In this document: in pieces, positions 26,303-34,646 of the stretch
How the letters are laid out: every line of letters starts with the position of its first letter
How positions within the stretch are numbered: the first letter of the stretch is position 1
From: JAEUNX01 sp034004685
Lineage (GTDB): Bacteria > Pseudomonadota > Gammaproteobacteria > Burkholderiales > Rhodocyclaceae
DNA length: 62,809 nucleotides
Assembly: GCA_034004685.1 (NCBI GenBank)
Contig: JAVEWG010000020.1
Coordinates: 1-62,809, forward strand
Direction of reading: 5' to 3'
Notes under the pieces: generated by a model
What the model was told of the DNA's origin: nothing
The model's database searches: none
What the model saw: the letters and a program-made list of their open reading frames with translations, nothing else
Position numbers and translations under genes: made by a program

Positions 26303-26868
26303 GACGGGTAACCCGGTACCGATGCGCTGGGGGTCCAGAGGGTAATGCGCCCGATCGTGCTCACGGATATCTGGAGTTGCTTCCCGCGGGTGGAAAGGGG
26401 CGTGATGGTCCGGGCGGCACCTTCTCCGCCGGCGCCATCCGTCACTACGCCCCGCAGGTCATAGATGATGGTGGCCACCGCCGTAGGCGAGGTGATGGTG
26501 CAACCGGGGCATTCGGTGGCGGTCACCAGCCGGGTGACATCAACGCCCGCTTGATTGATGGTGCAGGGCGTGGCGCCATTGTCGCAGGCGGTGGTGCCGG
26601 TATTGGAGAGCCCCACGAACCAGGAACCGGTGGGGCTCACCGTGGCGGTGACGGTCTTGGGGGTGGCGTCGGAGGAGTGTTTGATGGCTTCGGAGCGGGC
26701 TTGCTGCAAGAGTTCCGAAATGGTTTTGGCCTGGCTTGCCAGGCGGCGCTTGTCGATGAATTCCACCATGCAGGGGCCCGCCAGCATGGCGAAGATGCCC
26801 AGCACGGCGACGACGATCATCAGCTCGATGAGGGAGAAGCGCTCTTGTCGATCGTTTGGATGGGTCAT
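26296..26868 (-). CDS. fimU: FimU/FimT-type minor pseudopilin with altered cleavage site
   Basis: 190 aa GspH/FimT-type protein: hydrophobic helix FSLIELMIVVAVLGIFAML with Glu5, then AKTISELLQQARSEAIK and a C-terminal beta domain with cysteines. The residue before Phe+1 is Arg (codon CGC) where prepilin peptidase normally needs Gly (GGC), one base away. Start ATG 26868 is 5 bp after the pilE stop. Either a mutated copy or an inactive prepilin; a paralogue lies at 29282. Confidence 0.8.
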   Translation of the reverse strand: MTHPNDRQERFSLIELMIVVAVLGIFAMLAGPCMVEFIDKRRLASQAKTISELLQQARSEAIKHSSDATPKTVTATVSPTGSWFVGLSNTGTTACDNGATPCTINQAGVDVTRLVTATECPGCTITSPTAVATIIYDLRGVVTDGAGGEGAARTITPLSTRGKQLQISVSTIGRITLWTPSASVPGYPSC

Positions 26869-26872
26869 GGCC

Positions 26873-27361
26873 TTACTTGCCCCAGCAGACATCCGGGCTG
26901 TAGGTCACGGTGCCCGCGCTTTGGGTGATGGTCATGGTGCTGCCGGCCGCGCTGCCGTTGCAAGCGGTGTCGGCGTTCTGGGGGGAACCGGTGACGGGAA
27001 TTGCCGTGAGGGTGTAACTGGTGGCCTCGCCCACTGTGGTGGTGGTGGCGGTCAGCCGGTAGTAGCCGCTTTGGCTGACACAGTTGGTTCCGCTGGCGAT
27101 GCACACGCCGTTGAACTCGGCCACGCTGAGCCCCGTGCCGGAGGCCGCTCCACCGGGGTAATAGGTGGTGTGGTTGAGACGGTATTTTTCTTGAGCGAGT
27201 TGCGCAGCCTGAAGGAGCACCCGGCCATCGCCGCGGCGGCTTTTGCGGATGTAGTCTTGATAGGAGGGAAAGGCAACGGCGGCCAGTAGGCCGATCACCA
27301 CGATCACGATCATCAGTTCGATCAGGGTAAAGCCCCTGGCCGCATGCGGGCGAGCTAACAT
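26873..27361 (-). CDS. pilE: Type IV minor pilin PilE
   Basis: 162 aa. Prepilin leader ending in Gly, FTLIELMIVIVVIGLLAAVAFPSYQDYIRKSRR, then the PilE-type AQLAQEKYRLNHTTYY and a two-cysteine C-terminal domain. Start ATG 27361 follows GGAGG. It is the first gene of the operon; candidate AlgR repeats lie in the divergent region upstream (27384-27404). Confidence 0.9.
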   Translation of the reverse strand: MLARPHAARGFTLIELMIVIVVIGLLAAVAFPSYQDYIRKSRRGDGRVLLQAAQLAQEKYRLNHTTYYPGGAASGTGLSVAEFNGVCIASGTNCVSQSGYYRLTATTTTVGEATSYTLTAIPVTGSPQNADTACNGSAAGSTMTITQSAGTVTYSPDVCWGK

Positions 27362-27383
27362 TATTCATCCTCCGTTGCGTTAT

Positions 27384-27404
27384 ACGATCCGGTAACGACC
27401 GGTC
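27384..27404. promoter_or_regulatory. Tandem repeat, candidate LytTR (AlgR) operator
   Basis: Direct repeats ACGATCCGGT and ACGACCGGTC start 11 bp apart (27384 and 27395), one DNA turn. A third related ATGACCGGTA lies at 27444. They sit between divergent pilE and algZ, where AlgR-type control of minor pilins would act. Confidence 0.45.
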
Positions 27405-27506
27405 GATCTCAATGTTTAGCCGACGAGGGGCATACCTCCTCCGATGACCGGTATCTCCATGACAAATCACAGCGCTTAAACGCCGGGCACGGGATCCTAT
27501 CTACCC

Positions 27507-28478
27507 GTGTTGCCGGATTTCCGGAATTTTTGGGTTTGCGCCAGGGCGCTGATCGGGGCTGAAATCGTGAATTGGGCGGCGCTGCTGGGCCAGGCGCCAT
27601 CCTTGGGGGCGGTGCTCCGGGCCTTTGCGGACTGGGCACCGACTTATGAACTGGTGGTGGTGCTTGTCCTGCTGGTTTTGGCGATCAGTTCAGGGCGGCT
27701 TCAGCGATTGCCCTATCGACTAGGGGTGGCCTGGGTTTTGGCCGTTTCGGCGGTGGTGGCAATGGGCCTGGACGCGATTGTGAGCCATTGGCTGGTTCTT
27801 TCCGCTGACTCGGGTTTCGCCAAGAACGGGGTTGTGGCGATGACCATAGCCGCCTTGCTATTGGGATATTTCGACTGGCGCCGGCGGGGGCTTGTCTCCG
27901 ACGGGCAGGCCCGGGTGGCGGCTTTGCAGGCGCGGATCCGCCCGCACTTTCTCTTCAATAGTCTCAATACAGCTATCGCCGTGGTGCGGAAGGATCCTGC
28001 GACGGCGGAGAAAATCCTGTTGGATCTATCGGACTTGTTCCGGGCCGTCCTGGCGGAGGGGCGGGGGCTGGTGCCCCTGGGGCAGGAACTGGATCTTGCC
28101 CGGGCCTATGGGGAGATTGAATCCCTCCGGTTGGGAGATCGATTGAGGCTGCATTGGGACGTGGATGCGGGGATCCTGTCCTTGCCCGCGCCCATGCGGG
28201 TGCTGCAACCCCTGCTGGAAAATGCCATTCGCTACGGTGTGGAACCGGCTGCCGGCGGTGGCGATGTGTGGGTCAGCACCCAGCGAGTGGGGCGCTTCGT
28301 GCGGCTGGAGGTGCGCAATCGGGTGGCGGTGGAGGGCGAGGCGGCTCCGGGCCACGGGTTGGCGCTGGCCCTGCATTACGACGCGGAAGCCCGGTTGACG
28401 ACGAAGGCGGGTGACGGGGGATTCGTGGTGAGGCTGGAAATCCCCTTACCCAGCCCGTCCACGGGGCTGACCAGGTAG
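27507..28478 (+). CDS. algZ: LytS/AlgZ (FimS)-type sensor histidine kinase
   Basis: 323 aa. About four N-terminal membrane segments, then a His_kinase domain with RIRPHFLFNSLNTA and HATPase motifs (PLLENAIRYGVEP, a G-rich GHGLALAL). Start GTG 27507. The partner regulator follows 8 bp later. AlgZ/AlgR controls minor-pilin operons in pseudomonads; here the pair is divergent from pilE-fimU-pilWXV, consistent with that role. Confidence 0.82.
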   Translation: MLPDFRNFWVCARALIGAEIVNWAALLGQAPSLGAVLRAFADWAPTYELVVVLVLLVLAISSGRLQRLPYRLGVAWVLAVSAVVAMGLDAIVSHWLVLSADSGFAKNGVVAMTIAALLLGYFDWRRRGLVSDGQARVAALQARIRPHFLFNSLNTAIAVVRKDPATAEKILLDLSDLFRAVLAEGRGLVPLGQELDLARAYGEIESLRLGDRLRLHWDVDAGILSLPAPMRVLQPLLENAIRYGVEPAAGGGDVWVSTQRVGRFVRLEVRNRVAVEGEAAPGHGLALALHYDAEARLTTKAGDGGFVVRLEIPLPSPSTGLTR

Positions 28479-28486
28479 GTTGCGCC

Positions 28487-29191
28487 ATGGACATTCTTAT
28501 TGCTGACGACGAGGCTCATGCCCGGGCTCGCATCCGGACCTTGCTGGCGGATCTGGCGGAGGCGCTGAAGATCCGGGTGGTGGCGGAAGTTGCCAACGGC
28601 GAGGAGGCGGTCCGCGCGGCGTTGGTCAGCAAGGTGGACGTGGCGCTCCGGGATATCCAGATGCCCGCCATGGATGGGCTGACCGCCGCTCGGCATTTGA
28701 TGCGCTTGCCCGAGGCCCCCGCCGTGGTATTCCTCACCGCCCACGATGAGCACGCCTTGGCTGCCTTTGACCTGGGGGCGGGACTACCTGCTCAAGCCCG
28801 TGCGGGTGGAGCGGTTGAAGCTGGCGCTGCAACGGGCGCGGAGGCTGGGGGGTGGAGCGGACACCTGGTGGCGAACGACCGGGGGCAGATCATCCTGGTG
28901 CCGTTGGCGGATGTGGTCCGTCTGAAGGCGGAAGACAAGTATGTGGCCGTGGTCACGTCAAGCCAGACCTACTGGCTGGACGAATCCCTGCAGAGTCTGG
29001 AGCAGGAGTTCGCCGGTCAATTGCTACGGATCCACCGGGCCTGCCTGGTCAACCGCGAATTTCTCGCGGGCTTTGAATTGGACTCCGCTAGCGGTCGCTG
29101 GCACGCGGTCTTGAAAGGGGTCCCAGAGCGGCCCATGGTGTCTCGCCGCCAGGCACATGTGGTCAAGATGTTCCGCAATGGATCCGATTGA
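28487..29191 (+). CDS. algR: LytTR response regulator (AlgR-like) with an out-of-frame central segment
   Basis: 234 aa. Receiver with acidic ADDEAH and phosphoacceptor Asp in LRDIQMPAMDGL, then a C-terminal LytTR domain (DRGQIILVPLADVVRLKAEDKY, LLRIHRACLVNR, VSRRQAHVVKMF). Residues ~99-121 (28782-28855) are translated as low-complexity Ala/Gly-rich sequence. In the +1 frame, the same DNA encodes DYLLKPVRVERLKLALQR, the missing beta5/alpha5 with the conserved Lys. Two compensating indels at G-runs (about 28773 and 28846) explain this. It may be a sequencing or assembly artefact or an inactivating mutation. Confidence 0.8.
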   Translation: MDILIADDEAHARARIRTLLADLAEALKIRVVAEVANGEEAVRAALVSKVDVALRDIQMPAMDGLTAARHLMRLPEAPAVVFLTAHDEHALAAFDLGAGLPAQARAGGAVEAGAATGAEAGGWSGHLVANDRGQIILVPLADVVRLKAEDKYVAVVTSSQTYWLDESLQSLEQEFAGQLLRIHRACLVNREFLAGFELDSASGRWHAVLKGVPERPMVSRRQAHVVKMFRNGSD

Positions 29192-29281
29192 TTCCGCCCG
29201 GACTTGAGCAGCACGGGGTCTGGATCGAAAGATGCCATTTGGTTAAAATCAGGCCATGCTTTTTGCATGGCTGGGGGTGGC

Positions 29282-29851
29282 ATGGATTCGGGAGCACGGC
29301 TTTCTCGGAGCATGGTGCGGCAGGACGGTGGTTTTAGTCTCTCTGAGTCAATGATGGTGGTTGCCGTCCTGGCGGTGCTGGCGATAACCGCGATGCCCTC
29401 CATGCTGGATCTGGTGGGGCACTCCCGGGGGCGGGGTGCCGCGGATCTGTTGCGGGGGGATCTGCAATTTGCCAGGAGCGAAGCCATCAGCCGGCGAGTG
29501 CATGTTTATTTGCTTTTCTCCCGTGGCACGCAATGGTGCTACGCCGTGAGTACGGATCCAGCTTGTGGCTGCATCGGCGTCTGCGGAAATCCGGATAGCG
29601 TCATCAAGGTGGTTCAGTCGACGGATTTCAAGAATGTGAGTGTCCCGTCGGCGAGCTTTGCCGGGACTTTCTGTGGGGCGACGGAATGCGTCCGCTTCGA
29701 GCCGATGCGGGGCACGGCTGTGGGCTCGGTGGGGACTGTGGTGTTCCAGAACGACAGCGGCGCCCGTTACAAGGTCATCGTTTCAACCCTGGGGCGGGTG
29801 CGGACTTGTCGAGATAGTGGGGATTCCGGCGCGGGGCTGCCGTCTTGCTGA
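29282..29851 (+). CDS. fimT: FimT/GspH-type minor prepilin
   Basis: 189 aa. MVRQDGGFSLSESMMVVAVLAVLAITAMPSM has Gly-1, Phe+1 and Glu+5. The GspH domain follows (LLRGDLQFARSEAISRRVHVYLLFSRGTQWCY) with several Cys pairs. ATG 29282 has GGGGTGG upstream; an internal ATG 29312 is possible. It follows algR on the same strand. It keeps the cleavage Gly that the fimU copy at 26296 lacks. Confidence 0.8.
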   Translation: MDSGARLSRSMVRQDGGFSLSESMMVVAVLAVLAITAMPSMLDLVGHSRGRGAADLLRGDLQFARSEAISRRVHVYLLFSRGTQWCYAVSTDPACGCIGVCGNPDSVIKVVQSTDFKNVSVPSASFAGTFCGATECVRFEPMRGTAVGSVGTVVFQNDSGARYKVIVSTLGRVRTCRDSGDSGAGLPSC

Positions 29852-29864
29852 ATTTATTGCACGC

Positions 29865-29882
29865 TTCGCAAGCGCTTGCGAA
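29865..29882. repeat. 18-bp perfect palindrome
   Basis: TTCGCAAGCGCTTGCGAA, just after the fimT stop. Could be a dyad operator or the core of a terminator hairpin; there is no T-tract. Confidence 0.55.
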
Positions 29883-29984
29883 AGGTTGGACGAGGCCGGG
29901 ATTTCGATTGCCCATGGGGAGGCTGTGGCCGGGATTCCAGGGGTTATTTTGGTTTCTCGCACTTTGCCGTGGTGGCCACCTGGG

Positions 29985-30033
29985 GTCTGCTGACCTTGGA
30001 TTAGGGGGTTCCCCGCATTCAAGGTCAGCAGAC
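29985..30033. repeat. Long stem-loop, 14-bp perfect inverted repeat
   Basis: GTCTGCTGACCTTG (29985-29998) pairs with CAAGGTCAGCAGAC (30020-30033). The 21-nt loop itself contains a GGGG/CCCC stretch. Two further base pairs extend it after a mismatch. Not a typical terminator, because the T tract is absent. Confidence 0.7.
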
Positions 30034-30141
30034 TCCATTGCTGTGTTGCGTGCAGCCAGGAGCGTAGAGCCTGAGACCGGCGAGTTGGCGGAGTAGCGTT
30101 GCCCTGCCCGGGAGAGGCTGCCAATGTGCTCAATTCATGCT

Positions 30142-30205
30142 GGCCGGATGAATCCGGCCCTACGGGAATCGAAAAATCCTGTAGGGCGGGATTCATCCCG
30201 CCAAC
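30142..30205. repeat. Pair of REP-like palindromes
   Basis: GGCCGGATGAATCCGGCCCTAC (inverted unit 30142-30163) and GTAGGGCGGGATTCATCCCGCC (30181-30202) face each other across ~17 bp, a BIME-like arrangement. Confidence 0.75.
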
Positions 30206-30264
30206 ACATCCCAGATACCCCTTGCAGACATAAGCTCCGACAAGATTGCAGCGATCGTTAGGGT

Positions 30265-31890
30265 TTAAGCGCTCTTTAGCCCCGCCAGCCGGGTAATCAG
30301 GATCGCTCCCAGGGGCAGAGCCAGGCCCAGAGCCGTAGAGGCGATGAGCAGATCCCCTAGTTGGCTGTAGTCCGCCGGGGTCAGGAGGGCGCCGCTGGCC
30401 CGGTCGGTGACGGCGCGGGTGACCTCGAAAGACTGGTTGAGGTATTTGGTGCCCAGCTGGGAGGCGGACAGGGCCAGGTTGGTGAAGGAGGCCATCACTG
30501 CGAAGAAGGTGGCCTTGAGGTGGGCGGGGGCGGTGTTGGCGATCCAGGCCAGCATGGGGACCATGGCGATCTGACCCAGGGGGGATTCCAGGGCGGTGTC
30601 GATCAGGGCGATGAAGCGGGCGTCCATCAGGCCGCCGGTGAGCCGGGCCGTCCATTCGTGGAGGCCGTAGTACATGCCGACGATGGGCAGGGCCAGCAAG
30701 GTGCCGGTGAGGGTGAGGAATAGGGTGATCCAGGCAATGGAGCGCTCGGCCATCATCCGCCGGAACAGGAACAGCCCCGCCAGGGTGAGAATGCTACCGA
30801 TGAGGGACAGGCGGGCCAGGAAGCTCTGGTCGAAACCGAGCTGGTCGATCATCCACCAGGTGGAGCCGGCGCCGGGGCCAGGGGTGGCGCGGAAGGCGAA
30901 GATCACGATGGCGGTGCCCAGCAGGGTGCGCCGGGCGTCGGGCTCCAGTTCCCGGAGCAGGCGCAGCATCAGGAAACTGATCACCCCCAGGCTGCCCAGA
31001 AAGATGATCTCCTGGCCGTAGGGCAGGTCGGAAAGCCCCACCGTCAGGGTGAGGGCGACGAAGGCCGCGCTGCCCCCGAGGATGGCCCAGTTGGGGCGGG
31101 GCGCTGCTTCGCCGGGGCGATCGAAGGCGGCCAGGGTGGCACCGTCAGCCCCCCGGGCCTGGAGCTGCCGGCGTTCCCGCCGGCGCAGGATGCCGGCCCA
31201 GATCACCCCGGTGACGGAGAGGGCCGGAATCACCAGGGCCCACTGGTAGACCCGCAGGTAGATGGCCACCTTGTCGGCCTGGGGCAGGGTTTCGGTGCCG
31301 GCGAACATCACCACGTTGGCCAGGGACACCGCCACGCCGCCGCCGATGATGGCCACCCGGCCGAGGGTCTGCATGGTGGTGTTCATGAGGCGCCGGGTTT
31401 CCGCCGGGATGGGCTGGCCTTGGTCGTCCAGGCGCGGTACGGCTTCCACCGTCATGGCGTCGGCTACCGCGTCCTGCATCACATAGCCCACCGGGGAGAG
31501 CAGGGCGGAAAGCACGAACCAGGCCTCTACCCTCATGATCCGGCCCATGGCGGCCGGGTCGGCGATGAGGCCGGTCATGATCAACAGGCTGGCGGCGATC
31601 AGGCTGGCCCCCAGATAGACCAGGCCAGCCTTGTGGCGCCAGAGAAGATCCACCAGGTGGCCGATGGGCATCTTCAGGGCCCACGGAATGCCGGCCCAGA
31701 ACCCCAGGGCGGCCAGGAAGGCGGCGGAAAGCCCCAGGTATTCCTTGACGAAGAAGGTGCCCACGATGCCGGTGAGGCCGGAAACCCCGGCGGCACAATA
31801 GACCATTAGGGGCGGCAGGTAGGAGAGGCGCATCTCGCGGCCAAGCTCCAGGATGTTGCGGTCGAACCAATGGCTGAGGCGTTTGAGCAT
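30265..31890 (-). CDS. BT1/folate-biopterin-transporter-like MFS protein
   Basis: 541 aa with about 12-14 hydrophobic segments. Features such as SYLPPLMVYCAAGVSGLTGIVGTFFVKEYLGLSAAF, GIPWALKMPIGHLVDL and DAVADAMTVEA are typical of the BT1 family (PF03092). An extended C-terminal part contains LGTKYLNQSFEV. The substrate is unknown (folate/pteridine or other). ATG 31890 is 11 bp after the lrgB stop, so it belongs to the lrgAB unit. Confidence 0.72.
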   Translation of the reverse strand: MLKRLSHWFDRNILELGREMRLSYLPPLMVYCAAGVSGLTGIVGTFFVKEYLGLSAAFLAALGFWAGIPWALKMPIGHLVDLLWRHKAGLVYLGASLIAASLLIMTGLIADPAAMGRIMRVEAWFVLSALLSPVGYVMQDAVADAMTVEAVPRLDDQGQPIPAETRRLMNTTMQTLGRVAIIGGGVAVSLANVVMFAGTETLPQADKVAIYLRVYQWALVIPALSVTGVIWAGILRRRERRQLQARGADGATLAAFDRPGEAAPRPNWAILGGSAAFVALTLTVGLSDLPYGQEIIFLGSLGVISFLMLRLLRELEPDARRTLLGTAIVIFAFRATPGPGAGSTWWMIDQLGFDQSFLARLSLIGSILTLAGLFLFRRMMAERSIAWITLFLTLTGTLLALPIVGMYYGLHEWTARLTGGLMDARFIALIDTALESPLGQIAMVPMLAWIANTAPAHLKATFFAVMASFTNLALSASQLGTKYLNQSFEVTRAVTDRASGALLTPADYSQLGDLLIASTALGLALPLGAILITRLAGLKSA

Positions 31891-31901
31891 GATCCCGTCG
31901 G

Positions 31902-32639
31902 TCAGGGGTGGGCGAGAAGCCGGCTGATCCAGGGGAGCAGGGCCGGCAGGAAGAGGGCGGTGAGCAGGCCGTTGAGGCCCATGGCCAGGGCAGCGAAGGC
32001 GCCGCATTGTTCGGAGATCTGAAAGGCCCGGGCGGTGCCGAGGCCGTGGGAAGCCACCCCCAGGGCCAGCCCCACGCTGCTGTCGTCCTTCAGGCCCAGG
32101 CGACCGAGCAGGTTGCTGGCGCAGATGGCCCCGAGAATGCCGGTGAGGATCACCAGCACGGCGGTGAGGGAGGGCAGGCCGCCGATGCGTTCGGCAATGC
32201 CCATGGCGATGGGGGTGGTGACGGACTTGGGGGCCAGGGACAGCATGGTGGGGGGGGATGCCCCCAGCAGTCCCGCCAGGGCCCAGGCGGACAAGGCCGC
32301 CGTCAGGGAGCCCGCCACCAGGGCGCCCAGGAGGGGCCAGCCCAGGGCCCGCAGGCGCTCGATCTGGCCATAAAGCGGAATGGCCAGGGCCACCGTGGCA
32401 GGCCCCAGGAGGAAGTGGACGAACTGGGCGCCGTCGAAGTAGCGGGAATAGGGGGTGCCGGTGGCGGCCAGCACCATCACCAGGGCCATGACCGCCAGCA
32501 GAACGGGATTGGCCGCCGGATGGTCCCCCAGCCGGTGCTGGAGATGTTGGGCGGCCAGGTAGGCGACGAGGGTGAGTGCCAGCCACAGCAGGGGCGAGGC
32601 GGAAAGATAGACCCAGATCTCGCTGGCAGGAACGATCAT
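31902..32639 (-). CDS. lrgB: LrgB-family membrane protein
   Basis: 245 aa. Multispanning LrgB/YohK family. It has SLAPKSVTTPIAMGIAERIGG and GLALGVASHGLGTARAF. LrgB works with LrgA in murein-hydrolase/holin-like or metabolite (pyruvate, glycolate) export functions. Its start overlaps lrgA by 4 bp. Confidence 0.88.
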   Translation of the reverse strand: MIVPASEIWVYLSASPLLWLALTLVAYLAAQHLQHRLGDHPAANPVLLAVMALVMVLAATGTPYSRYFDGAQFVHFLLGPATVALAIPLYGQIERLRALGWPLLGALVAGSLTAALSAWALAGLLGASPPTMLSLAPKSVTTPIAMGIAERIGGLPSLTAVLVILTGILGAICASNLLGRLGLKDDSSVGLALGVASHGLGTARAFQISEQCGAFAALAMGLNGLLTALFLPALLPWISRLLAHP

Positions 32640-32995
32640 GGGGCGGGCCCTTTCTGGCTCTTTTTGGTCAGCAGGTGAAGGGTGCCGGCGGTAGCCACCA
32701 GGGCCAGCAGGGTGCTCACCACCAGGGCCGCCAGGATGGGCAGGCCCTCATCCTGGAGGCGGTCCAGGTGAAGCATCACGCCCGTTCCCGCCGGTACGAA
32801 GAGCAGGGAAAGATGCCGGAGCAGGCCCTGGGAGGCCTTTCGCAGTTTGCCAGGGGCCGGCCCGCCCCGCAGGGCCAGGCTCACGAAGAGCAGCAGCATG
32901 CCAATCACCGGGCCAGGCACCGGCAAAGCGAAGGCGACACGGATCACCTCGCCGGCCAGCTGGTAGGCCAGGAGCAGGGCCAGGGCGCCGATCAC
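32636..32995 (-). CDS. lrgA: LrgA/CidA-family membrane protein
   Basis: 119 aa with four hydrophobic segments; LPVPGPVIGMLLLF is the family signature. Its start overlaps the M48 protease stop (ATGA), so the three genes are coupled. Confidence 0.85.
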   Translation of the reverse strand: MIGALALLLAYQLAGEVIRVAFALPVPGPVIGMLLLFVSLALRGGPAPGKLRKASQGLLRHLSLLFVPAGTGVMLHLDRLQDEGLPILAALVVSTLLALVATAGTLHLLTKKSQKGPAP

Positions 32996-33813
32996 CCGCG
33001 CCGCGCCTCTTCAAAGACGGGCAGTACCTGGGGAAGCTGGCGTTCGATCTCGGCGATGCGGTTCCTGCCCGCCGGATGGGTGGACAGCCATTGGGGCGGG
33101 GCGCCCTTGCTGGCGGCCCCCATCTTGCGCCACAGGGTCACTGCGGCGCGGGGGTCGAAGCCCGCCCGGGCAGCCAGATCCAGCCCCACCACATCGGCCT
33201 CGGTTTCGTCGTCCCGGGAGAATTTCAGGGTCAGGAGACTGGCGCCGCCCTTGAGGCCCAGCTCGGCCAGGCCGCCGTATTTGCTCCCGGCCAGCAGCTC
33301 GGAAGCCAGGCTCGCCAGGCCGTGGGTGATTTCGGTCTTGGCGATCCGCTCCCGGGCGTGTTCCCGCAGGGCGTGGGCGATTTCGTGGCCCATCACCATG
33401 GCGGCCTCGTCGTCGGTGAGCTGGAGGCCTTCCAGCAGCCCGGTATAGAAGGCGATCTTGCCGCCGGGCATGCAGAAGGCGTTGGCCTGTTTGGAACCCA
33501 GCAAATTCACCTCCCATTGCCAGTTTCGGGCGGCCGGATTGTAGCGGGGCACGAAGGGGATCATGCGCTGGGCCATCGCCCGCAGGCGCTGCACCTGGGG
33601 GTGGTTATCCGGCGCCAGGGCCCCCTTGGCGGAGGCTTGTGCCTTGAGCTGGCCGTACTGGGTGGCAGCTTGGCGCTCCAGCTCCTCGGCCGGCACCAGG
33701 TTACGCAAAGCCGAGGGGGTGCCTACCTCGACGCCGGCGGCCAGGCTTGGGGTAAGCCCCGGCGCACTGGAAAGGGCGAGGGCCAGGGCGAATCGGAGGA
33801 TGGTGCTTTTCAT
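32992..33813 (-). CDS. Secreted M48-family metalloprotease
   Basis: 273 aa from ATG 33813. An N-terminal signal peptide (MKSTILRFALALALSSAPG) is followed by a peptidase M48 domain with zinc motif GHEIAHALREH and the third ligand in SRDDETEADVVG. Absence of transmembrane helices after the signal suggests a periplasmic/BepA- or LoiP-like protease. ATG 33813 is preferred over an upstream in-frame ATG that would hide the signal. It heads the overlapping unit M48-lrgA-lrgB-BT1. Confidence 0.85.
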   Translation of the reverse strand: MKSTILRFALALALSSAPGLTPSLAAGVEVGTPSALRNLVPAEELERQAATQYGQLKAQASAKGALAPDNHPQVQRLRAMAQRMIPFVPRYNPAARNWQWEVNLLGSKQANAFCMPGGKIAFYTGLLEGLQLTDDEAAMVMGHEIAHALREHARERIAKTEITHGLASLASELLAGSKYGGLAELGLKGGASLLTLKFSRDDETEADVVGLDLAARAGFDPRAAVTLWRKMGAASKGAPPQWLSTHPAGRNRIAEIERQLPQVLPVFEEARRG

Positions 33814-33993
33814 GCAAACACAGGTTGGGGCAAAAGGGAGTTGGAGGGTGCCCAGCGGGCTGGCCACAGTGAGCCCTTCGACTCATGGGCGTGGCGGAAG
33901 TTTGGCATTGCCCGGCGCCAGCCTCAAGCCAGGGCGGGGCCGTCCCGGGTATCCTTGCATCTTTGATGGGTGTTCTGAAGGGACGGAGGGATC

Positions 33994-34410
33994 ATGGCCT
34001 ACGACAATAACAATATCTTTGCCCGCATCCTGCGGGGCGAACTGCCTTGTGTGCGCTTGTACGAGGACGAGGCCACCCTGGCTTTCATGGACATCATGCC
34101 CCAGGCGGAAGGGCACACCCTGGTCCTGCCCAAGGAACCGGCGGAGACCTTGCTGGAACTCTCGCCCGAAGCGGCCAGCGCCGCCATTCGCACTACCCAG
34201 CACCTGGCCCGGGCGGTGCAGGCTGCGGTGGGGGCGGAAGGTGTGTTCATCGGCCAGTTCAACGGGGCCGCCTCGGGCCAGACCGTGCCCCACGTGCATT
34301 TCCACATCATTCCCCGCTGGGAGGGGGTGCAGGTCAAGGGCCATGCCCGGGATAAGGCCGACATGGACCACCTGGAGCTCCTGGCCCAGCGCATCATCGC
34401 TGCCCTGTAA
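33994..34410 (+). CDS. HIT-family nucleotide hydrolase/transferase
   Basis: 138 aa. The histidine triad is HVHFHIIPRW. N-terminal NIFARILRGELPC and MDIMPQAEGHTLVLPKE match the HinT/HIT branch, which hydrolyses purine phosphoramidates. Stand-alone gene between the M48 promoter region and a REP cluster. Confidence 0.85.
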   Translation: MAYDNNNIFARILRGELPCVRLYEDEATLAFMDIMPQAEGHTLVLPKEPAETLLELSPEAASAAIRTTQHLARAVQAAVGAEGVFIGQFNGAASGQTVPHVHFHIIPRWEGVQVKGHARDKADMDHLELLAQRIIAAL

Positions 34411-34463
34411 GTACCTTGTGGTTGGGCCAGCCCTTGGCTACGAGGGTGTCAGTGCCAGCACCC

Positions 34464-34583
34464 CGGCCGGTTGAAACCGGCCCTACGTGGGCTCCCGCGC
34501 CAGCACCCTGGCCGGTTGAAACCGGCCCTACGCTGAATTCCGGTCCAGCCCCGTAGGGCCGGATTCATCCCGCCAGCCCGCAC
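34464..34583. repeat. Cluster of three REP-like palindromes
   Basis: Units at 34464-34486 and 34508-34531 are nearly identical (GGCCGGTTGAAACCGGCCCTAC), and an inverted unit is at 34552-34575 (GTAGGGCCGGATTCATCC). They lie between the HIT gene and argD. Confidence 0.8.
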
Positions 34584-34646
34584 CCCGGCAAGATGCGCTG
34601 GCGCCCCAGGCCCAAGGTCAAGCCCGCGCCGAGACAAGCCGGCACC

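Larger units (their letters stand above)
29852..30264. other. Gene-free region rich in inverted repeats
   Basis: About 410 bp with the 18-bp palindrome (29865), a 14-bp stem-loop (29985-30033) and two REP-like units (30142, 30181). No supported gene. Confidence 0.6.

Noticed and set aside
29985..30033. Inverted repeat considered as ends of an insertion sequence
   Set aside because: Only 21 bp separate the arms and there is no transposase, so an intact IS is excluded. It is kept as an unexplained stem-loop.
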